Source: Bacteroidales bacterium UBA2030
GTDB lineage: Bacteria > Bacteroidota > Bacteroidia > Bacteroidales > TTA-H9
Assembly: GCA_002332755.1 (NCBI GenBank)
Contig: DDBO01000183.1
Coordinates: 1 to 16,854, forward strand
DNA: 16,854 bases
Reading direction: 5' to 3'
Notes under the pieces: model-generated
The model's input: only the letters and a program-made list of their open reading frames with translations
Told to the model about the DNA's origin: nothing
Database searches by the model: none
Position numbers and translations under genes: made by a program
In this document: positions 1 to 5,474 of the stretch, in pieces
Numbering within the stretch: the first letter of the stretch is position 1
Layout of the letters: every line of letters starts with the position of its first letter

Positions 1-480
1 CAGCACTGAATTTACCATAGCAGGTTCGGTGCCGGGCACACGTGTGAAATTATCACCATCAGTGGAAACATAAAGACCTGTTCCCTGAGTAAAACCATAC
101 TCCCCGGTACCGGCATAAATGTCGTTGTTGGAAGTTTGGGCCAGGCAGGTAACATTGAGGTTAGCATTGGCTTGGTTAACTTTTACCCAATTGGCGCCAA
201 GTGTGGTGGTTTTCCATACTCCGCCTGCCACACTCCCTGCATAAACCGTATTTCCGCTTGCATCGCGCTTGTCGAACAATATTGCACGGGTACGGCCACC
301 TACATTGTCGGGACCCATACTCTGCCAATTCAGCGAAACAGCACTGCCCGACTTGAGAACTCCCGTCGATTGATTCTTGCCATTATGCTTGTCATCCTGC
401 GGGTTTCCCATAGCCAGTACCATCGTCCCCACCATCAACAGAAGGGCCGTCAGGGATAACAGTAAAGATTTATTTTTCAT
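1..480 (-). CDS. Secreted BNR/beta-propeller repeat protein, N-terminal part (truncated by window edge)
   Basis: An open frame reads from an ATG at 480 leftward to the window edge (160 codons, no stop). Residues 1 to about 25 form a signal peptide: MKNK, then a hydrophobic stretch ending near VLAMG. The mature part begins with a low-complexity linker and then NWQSMGPDNVGGRTRAI, followed by repeats of the type VYAGSVAGGVWKTT and IYAGTGEYG, with a VSTDGDNFTRV motif. This is the pattern of WD40/YVTN/BNR (sortilin-like) propellers common in large secreted Bacteroidota proteins, many of which end in a T9SS sorting domain. That end lies outside the window, so T9SS export is an inference. Substrate and role are unknown. 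The start is supported by the signal peptide and by a promoter-like element about 50 nt upstream. Confidence 0.85.
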   Translation of the reverse strand, partial: MKNKSLLLSLTALLLMVGTMVLAMGNPQDDKHNGKNQSTGVLKSGSAVSLNWQSMGPDNVGGRTRAILFDKRDASGNTVYAGSVAGGVWKTTTLGANWVKVNQANANLNVTCLAQTSNNDIYAGTGEYGFTQGTGLYVSTDGDNFTRVPGTEPAMVNSVL

Positions 481-529
481 ATCATTGAAATTTGTTTGAT
501 AGATAGTTCCTTTCCGCATAAAACAGGGG

Positions 530-561
530 CACAAGTTACATACTCTTTGATAATCTGCAAG
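530..561 (-). promoter_or_regulatory. Probable Bacteroidota-type promoter of the BNR gene
   Basis: On the minus strand, TAACTTGTG (plus 530-538) resembles the -7 box TAnnTTTG. CTTG (plus 558-561) lies exactly 19 nt upstream, the usual spacing for the -33 element. It starts just downstream of the zupT terminator hairpin, so the BNR gene is likely its own transcript. The match to consensus is imperfect. Confidence 0.4.
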
Positions 562-573
562 TGTTTTTGTCGG

Positions 574-600
574 AAAAATTTCAACATATGAATGCTGAAA
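574..600 (-). terminator. Rho-independent terminator of zupT
   Basis: Read on the minus strand, TTTCAGCAT, loop TCAT and ATGTTGAAA form a 9-bp stem (one G-U pair) followed directly by five T residues. It lies about 70 nt past the zupT stop and before the BNR gene promoter, so it separates two genes that point the same way. Confidence 0.7.
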
Positions 601-669
601 ACTTTTTTCGACCTCCATTGCCTGCTATTTTTCGACATTTTAGATTTTTCACTTCAAAAATACAAATAA

Positions 670-1500
670 TTATTCAAACATTAAAAGACTCAATGCCATT
701 AAAACCATTCCGGCTATCAAACCATAGATTGCCAGGTGATGTTCTCCGTATTCTTCAGCAGCAGGTAATAATTCGTCAATAGAAATAAATACCATGATTC
801 CGGCAATTGCCGCAAAGATAACCCCAATGATAGCCGGATATTGGTGAAGCAAAGGAGCAAGAAAAAAATAGGCTGCAATAGCTCCCACGGGTTCGGCTAA
901 TCCCGATGAAAAGGAATACCAGAATGCCTTTCGCTTGCTGCCAGTTGCAAAATAAATAGGAACCGACACGGCTATACCCTCAGGTATATTATGAATTGCA
1001 ATAGCTATGGCAATAGGAATTCCCAGGCGTAAGTCGGATAATGCTGAAACAAAGGTGGCTATGCCTTCCGGAAAATTGTGAATTCCTATGACTAATGCCG
1101 TGAATAACCCCATACGCATGAGGGCAGGATTTTTATTGCCTTGACTGATCATCTCTACCGTTTTCATTTCATGGGGATTTTCCACATTAGGTATTAGCCT
1201 GTCTATCAAGGCTATAATCAAGATTCCTCCAAAAAAACTCAAAACCGCAAGCCAATAAGCCATGGTATGCGAAATGCTTCCGGCAGCCCCTAGCTCTTCA
1301 AGCGAAGTACGGGCTTTGAAAAAGAGTTCTACAAACGATACATAAATCATTACTCCTGCGGAAAACCCTAAAGAAATCGACAAAAAACGGGTGTTTGTCC
1401 GCTTAGCAAAAAAGGCTATGGCACTTCCTATGCCTGTGCTTAGTCCCGCAAAAAGCGTGAGGCCGAGAGCAAATAGTAATTCTTTGACTGTATATTCCAT
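670..1500 (-). CDS. zupT: ZupT-family (ZIP) zinc transporter
   Basis: A 276-aa inner-membrane protein of the ZIP family, GufA/ZupT branch, which imports Zn2+ and often Fe2+ or Mn2+. The chain is almost entirely hydrophobic, with about eight predicted membrane segments. The metal-site motifs of the family are both present: HNFPEG (His141, Glu145) in one helix and HNIPEG (His170, Glu174) in the next, followed by SSGLAEPVGA. Length is close to E. coli ZupT (257 aa). A short variable loop between about residues 100 and 130 contains MKTVEMISQG rather than a His-rich stretch. It is divergent from the peptidase gene at 1586 and ends before its own hairpin terminator. The ATG at 1500 begins MEYTVKELLFALGL, which enters the first membrane helix directly. 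Substrate preference cannot be read from sequence. Confidence 0.93.
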   Translation of the reverse strand: MEYTVKELLFALGLTLFAGLSTGIGSAIAFFAKRTNTRFLSISLGFSAGVMIYVSFVELFFKARTSLEELGAAGSISHTMAYWLAVLSFFGGILIIALIDRLIPNVENPHEMKTVEMISQGNKNPALMRMGLFTALVIGIHNFPEGIATFVSALSDLRLGIPIAIAIAIHNIPEGIAVSVPIYFATGSKRKAFWYSFSSGLAEPVGAIAAYFFLAPLLHQYPAIIGVIFAAIAGIMVFISIDELLPAAEEYGEHHLAIYGLIAGMVLMALSLLMFE

Positions 1501-1548
1501 AAATTTATTTTACAAGACTAAATTTCATTTAAACGCATGGTTTTCCTT

Positions 1549-1556
1549 TAACTTTG
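1549..1556 (+). promoter_or_regulatory. -7 promoter box for the peptidase-aspA-hydF run
   Basis: TAACTTTG matches the Bacteroidota -7 consensus TAnnTTTG exactly and sits 30 nt before the ATG at 1586. An upstream TTTC at 1523-1526 could serve as the -33 element, but its spacing (22 nt) is a little long. The intergenic region to zupT is only 85 nt and must drive both directions. I did not find a convincing box for zupT. Confidence 0.5.
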
Positions 1557-1585
1557 CAAAGAACAAAAATAAATGCTTTCCTTCA

Positions 1586-2779
1586 ATGCAACATAAACCA
1601 TTCTTATTCCTCTTTGTTTTGGCCATTGTGTCGCCTTTTTTGCAGGCTCAAAACGACAGTATTGGATTTAATTTTCGGGTCATCAGAAATTTGCCCTCAA
1701 CCACCGTTAAAGATCAGGCTTCCAGCGGCACTTGCTGGGCCTTTGCAACCGCTTCTTTTATAGAATCGGAACTGCTGCGTATGGGAAAAGATACCCTCGA
1801 TATATCCGAAATGTATTTCGTAAATTATGCCTATAAAGAAAAATCAGAGCGATACGTCCGTTTTCATGGAAACACCAACTTGGGCCAAGGAGGGCAAGCA
1901 CATGATGTGCTGAATATTATTAAAATTCATGGGATGGTTCCTGAAAGTGTATATCCAGGCCTATTGCCCGGAGAGAAGAAACATCGACATGGAGAGCTCG
2001 AGGCCATGGTAAAAGCTGCCGCAAGTGCATTGATAAAAAATCCTGACCGACAACTTAGCAAGGCATGGGAAAAGGCTATGGGTGGTATTGTTGATGCCTA
2101 TTTGGGAGAACTTCCCAGACAATTTTCTTACAACGGAAAAAATTACACCCCTGAATCCTTTCTTAAAGCATACGACTTTGATCCTGACGACTATGTAAGC
2201 CTTACCAGTTATAGTCATCATCCTTTTTATGAACCCTTTATCCTCGAAATTCCTGACAATTGGGCACACAATGAATATATTAATGTTCCCCTTGATGACC
2301 TCATGGAGACCCTCAACGCAGCCCTTGATCAAGGATATACAGTATGTTGGGATGGAGATGTATCCGACAAGGGTTTTTCGCACAACAAAGGAGTGGCAAT
2401 AGTTCCCGATGTTGAGCTTGCTGACTATACAGGCAGCGAAAAAAGTCGCTGGCAGGAACTTACAGAGAAAGAAAGGCAAAAAACATTTTTCAGTTTCGAA
2501 AGGCCTGTCCCTGAGCGTAAAATTACCGATGCTGATCGCTTGCAGGCTTTCAATAATTATTCATCTACCGACGACCACTTAATGCATATCACAGGTAAAG
2601 CAGTAGATCGCCTGGGGAATCTATACTATATAACTAAGAATTCGTGGGGCGATAAAAGCAATGAGCAGGGAGGTTTTCTAAACATGTCGGAGGCCTATGT
2701 CAGACTTAATACCATTGCCATTACCCTGCATAAAAAAGCTATTCCGGCACATATACGGGCCAAATGCAATATAAAATGA
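1586..2779 (+). CDS. Secreted C1B papain-fold peptidase (bleomycin hydrolase-like)
   Basis: A 397-aa cysteine peptidase of the bleomycin hydrolase/aminopeptidase C family. Residues 1 to about 22 (MQHKPFLFLFVLAIVSPFLQAQ) are a signal peptide, so the protein is exported to the periplasm or beyond, unlike the cytosolic PepC enzymes. The papain-type active site is complete: Gln44 (oxyanion hole), Cys50 in SSGTCWAF, His331 in DDHLMHITG, and Asn352 in TKNSWG. The frame is open back to 1391, but that extension overlaps the divergent zupT and its promoter region and has no signal peptide at its start, so the ATG at 1586 is preferred. The stop overlaps the next start (ATGA at 2776-2779), implying translational coupling to aspA. 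The specificity, aminopeptidase or endopeptidase, is not determined. Confidence 0.9.
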   Translation: MQHKPFLFLFVLAIVSPFLQAQNDSIGFNFRVIRNLPSTTVKDQASSGTCWAFATASFIESELLRMGKDTLDISEMYFVNYAYKEKSERYVRFHGNTNLGQGGQAHDVLNIIKIHGMVPESVYPGLLPGEKKHRHGELEAMVKAAASALIKNPDRQLSKAWEKAMGGIVDAYLGELPRQFSYNGKNYTPESFLKAYDFDPDDYVSLTSYSHHPFYEPFILEIPDNWAHNEYINVPLDDLMETLNAALDQGYTVCWDGDVSDKGFSHNKGVAIVPDVELADYTGSEKSRWQELTEKERQKTFFSFERPVPERKITDADRLQAFNNYSSTDDHLMHITGKAVDRLGNLYYITKNSWGDKSNEQGGFLNMSEAYVRLNTIAITLHKKAIPAHIRAKCNIK

Positions 2780-4221
2780 CTTTAAATCGAACCGAGAAAG
2801 ATTTTTTAGGAGAAAAACAGATTCCAGCCGATAAGCTGTTCGGAATACAATCGTTAAGGGCCAGAGAGAATTTTCCCGACCATACCCCTTTTAGCCTTCA
2901 GTGGTACAAAGCCATGGGGCACGTTAAACTCGCCTGCTATCTAACTTATGAATCATTTGCTCGTACAGTTCTCGAAAAAGAGCTGGAAGACCGACTTCCA
3001 TCCCCTTTAATACCCATCGAGATAATCAAAGCCATGCAGACAGCTGCCATGGAAGTGAGCGAAGGAAAACATTTCGAAGATTTCATCGTACCAGCCATTA
3101 GTGGAGGGGCGGGAACCAGCATCAACATGAATATCAACGAGATTATTTCTAACCGTGCTTTACAGATTTTAGGCAAACCCGCAGGAGAGTATTCCCTTAT
3201 CGATCCCATAGCACATGCCAATATCTACCAATCTACAAACGATGTAGTTCCCACTGCTTTGAAAATAGCTGTCATGCAGCTGCTCAACACCCTTGAGGAG
3301 AGTATCAACCGTTTACGTCGGGAGACGGAAAGACTGGAAGGCGAAGGCCGTAAGGTATTGCGCATTGGCCGCACACAAATGCAGGATGCTGTGCCATCCT
3401 CATACGGGATGTTATTTGCGGCATACAACGAGGCGTTATCGCGCGACTGGTGGCGGGTGAGTAAGGCCTTCGAACGCATCAAGGTTGTAAACCTTGGAGG
3501 CAGTGCAATAGGCACAGGAATTGGCGTGCCGCGCTATTATATTATGGAAGCAGCCAGGAATCTGCAAACCCTTACAGGGCTTCCTGTGAATCGCTCGGAG
3601 AATTTGCCCGATGCCACAAGCAACCTCGACAGCCTCACGGAGGTGCATGCCATCCTGAAGGCCCATGCCGTGAACCTTGAGAAAATAGCCTCTGACCTTC
3701 GGCTTTTAGCCAGCGACATAAGCAAACCCGCCGAGGTGATTTTACCTAAAAAACAAATTGGCAGCACTATTATGCCCGGAAAGGTAAATCCCGTCATCGC
3801 TGAATTTGTAATTAGTGTGGCCCATCAGGTTTATTCAAACGACCAGCTAATAACCACCCTGGCAGGTCAAGGCTGCCTGGAACTTAATGCCTATCTGCCT
3901 ATTATTGGACATCGCATGCTCGAAAGTCTGGAACTGATGATCGCTGCTGATGACACCCTGAGAGAGAATCTTTTCGTTGGACTACAGATAGATGCTCAGG
4001 CAGCTGCCCGGCGCCTCTGGCACAGCCCATCCATAGCAACTGCCCTCAACCCTTATATTGGTTACCACAAAGCAGCAGAAATTGCCCGTTTTATGCTGCA
4101 AAACCAAACCGACATATTTACAGCAAACGAAAAGCTTGGGGTAATGGACAAGGATAAACTCAAAGAAATACTCCAACCCGAAAGACTTTTGCAACTGGGA
4201 TTTTCAATTTATGAACTTTAA
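2776..4221 (+). CDS. aspA: Aspartase/fumarase-superfamily lyase, probably aspartate ammonia-lyase
   Basis: A 481-aa cytosolic enzyme that would convert L-aspartate to fumarate plus ammonia. The superfamily motifs are present: GTSINMNINE (Thr114), YQSTND (Ser153-Thr154), GRTQMQDAVP, and the signature loop GSTIMPGKVNP beginning at Gly329, with the candidate catalytic Ser330. KVNPV followed by a non-fumarase sequence, and the N-terminal DFLGEKQIPADKLFGIQSLRA, resemble aspartase more than class II fumarase. E. coli AspA is 478 aa. The start at 2776 is chosen over the in-frame ATG at 2764 because it aligns with aspartase N-termini and gives an ATGA overlap with the peptidase stop. hydF follows after 6 nt. 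In this setting a hydrogenase-maturation role (ammonia supply) is plausible but inferred. A fumarase or related lyase activity is not formally excluded. Confidence 0.85.
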   Translation: MTLNRTEKDFLGEKQIPADKLFGIQSLRARENFPDHTPFSLQWYKAMGHVKLACYLTYESFARTVLEKELEDRLPSPLIPIEIIKAMQTAAMEVSEGKHFEDFIVPAISGGAGTSINMNINEIISNRALQILGKPAGEYSLIDPIAHANIYQSTNDVVPTALKIAVMQLLNTLEESINRLRRETERLEGEGRKVLRIGRTQMQDAVPSSYGMLFAAYNEALSRDWWRVSKAFERIKVVNLGGSAIGTGIGVPRYYIMEAARNLQTLTGLPVNRSENLPDATSNLDSLTEVHAILKAHAVNLEKIASDLRLLASDISKPAEVILPKKQIGSTIMPGKVNPVIAEFVISVAHQVYSNDQLITTLAGQGCLELNAYLPIIGHRMLESLELMIAADDTLRENLFVGLQIDAQAAARRLWHSPSIATALNPYIGYHKAAEIARFMLQNQTDIFTANEKLGVMDKDKLKEILQPERLLQLGFSIYEL

Positions 4222-4227
4222 GTAAAC

Positions 4228-5457
4228 ATGGCCAAAGGAAAAGAAAACAGACCCCATATCGGTATTTTCGGACGCCGCAATAACGGTAAAAGCTCATTAA
4301 TCAATGCATTGGCTGGTCAGGAACTGGCTATTGTAAGCGATGTGCCGGGCACAACTACCGACCCTGTAAAAAAAACCTTGGAGATAGGCGGGATTGGCCC
4401 CGTGGTGCTCATCGATACGGCAGGCATCGACGATGAAGGGGAACTCGGTCAGAAGCGTATAGAAAAAAGCCTGGCTACGCTTAAAACCATTGACCTGGCC
4501 ATACTTGTAATCACTCATAATCAATTACAGGCAGAGGAGGAAAAACTCATTTCAGAGTTCAAACGATGGGAACTCCCCTTCATCGTGATTCACAACAAAT
4601 CAGATATCTCCAGGTTAGATACAGCAATTGAAAAAAAAGCCATAGAACACGGTGCGCTCGCCGTACTGGATTTCTCCGCCCGTTTTCCTGACAACCTTGA
4701 ATCCATTATCCAAACCATACGTAATGCCATTCCTGAGTCTGCCTTTCAGAGCCAGAGTTTGGTGGGCGACTTAATTTCTTATGGCGACGTAGTGATGCTA
4801 ATTACCCCCATCGACATTGAAGCCCCTGAGGGAAGACTAATATTGCCTCAGGTACAGGCTATTCGCGATATTCTCGATAATGATGCTATTGCAGTAGTAG
4901 TCAAAGAACGTGAGGCGGATATTTTTATTCGTAAAATGAGTCCGGAGCCAGCTCTGGTGATAACCGACAGTCAGATTTTCTCGAAAGCCGATGGCATAGT
5001 GCCCAGGCATATTCCCCTTACAAGTTTTAGCATACTGCTTGCACGCCAGCGGGGCGACTTTACCAATTACCTGAAAGGAACCCCGAAAATCTCAGAACTC
5101 AAAGACGGAGATCGGGTCTTGTTGCTCGAATCGTGCACCCATCATGTGTCGTGCGACGATATTGGCCGCGTGAAAATTCCCCGCTGGTTAAGCCATTTTA
5201 CCGGGAAAAAGATGGAATTTGAAGTAGTTGCAGGGCTGAGCAATCTCCCCCGCCCTATTACTGATTATGCCCTGGTGATTCAATGTGGCGGATGCGTCAT
5301 TACCCGAAGACAAATCATTAACAGGCTAAAACCGGCTGTGGAAGCAGGAGTCCCCGTAACCAATTACGGTATGGCCATCGCCTGGGTACAAGGTATATAT
5401 CCCCGGGCTGTGGCTCCCTTCCTCCGCAATGCCCCTGATCCATCGCAATACCTCTGA
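4228..5457 (+). CDS. hydF: [FeFe]-hydrogenase H-cluster maturation GTPase HydF
   Basis: A 409-aa cytosolic GTPase and scaffold that receives the di-iron subcluster built by HydE and HydG and delivers it to apo-HydA. The N-terminal Era-like GTPase (about 1-170) has the P-loop GRRNNGKSS (15-23), a G2 Thr in PGTTTDP, DTAG (63-66) and NKSD (123-126). A dimerisation domain (about 175-270) follows. The C-terminal cluster domain has Cys303 in CTHH and Cys353/Cys356 in CGGC, matching the three-cysteine [4Fe-4S] site of the family. The residue before Cys353 is Gln352, where the motif is often written with His. The gene starts 6 nt after aspA and is followed after 17 nt by the glycosidase/FGE fusion. 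HydE, HydG and HydA are not in the window and should be elsewhere in the genome. Confidence 0.96.
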   Translation: MAKGKENRPHIGIFGRRNNGKSSLINALAGQELAIVSDVPGTTTDPVKKTLEIGGIGPVVLIDTAGIDDEGELGQKRIEKSLATLKTIDLAILVITHNQLQAEEEKLISEFKRWELPFIVIHNKSDISRLDTAIEKKAIEHGALAVLDFSARFPDNLESIIQTIRNAIPESAFQSQSLVGDLISYGDVVMLITPIDIEAPEGRLILPQVQAIRDILDNDAIAVVVKEREADIFIRKMSPEPALVITDSQIFSKADGIVPRHIPLTSFSILLARQRGDFTNYLKGTPKISELKDGDRVLLLESCTHHVSCDDIGRVKIPRWLSHFTGKKMEFEVVAGLSNLPRPITDYALVIQCGGCVITRRQIINRLKPAVEAGVPVTNYGMAIAWVQGIYPRAVAPFLRNAPDPSQYL

Positions 5458-5474
5458 TTTCAAAAGGATATACC

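Noticed and set aside
136..459. 107-aa plus-strand frame at the left end
   Set aside because: It is the antisense shadow of the BNR gene, which has a signal peptide and propeller repeats in the minus frame.
1391..1585. N-terminal extension of the C1B peptidase by 65 residues
   Set aside because: It overlaps the divergent zupT coding region and the -7 box at 1549-1556, and the signal peptide starts only at 1586.
1961..2479. 172-aa minus-strand reading frame inside the C1B peptidase
   Set aside because: It lies wholly antisense to a gene with a complete conserved active site and shows no family motif.
2764..2775. Earlier aspA start at 2764
   Set aside because: It adds four residues not expected in aspartase N-termini; the ATGA overlap at 2776 fits coupling better.
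2776..4221. Class II fumarase (FumC) instead of aspartase
   Set aside because: The sequence after the GSTIMPGKVNP loop and the N-terminus fit aspartase better. Not fully excluded without alignment.
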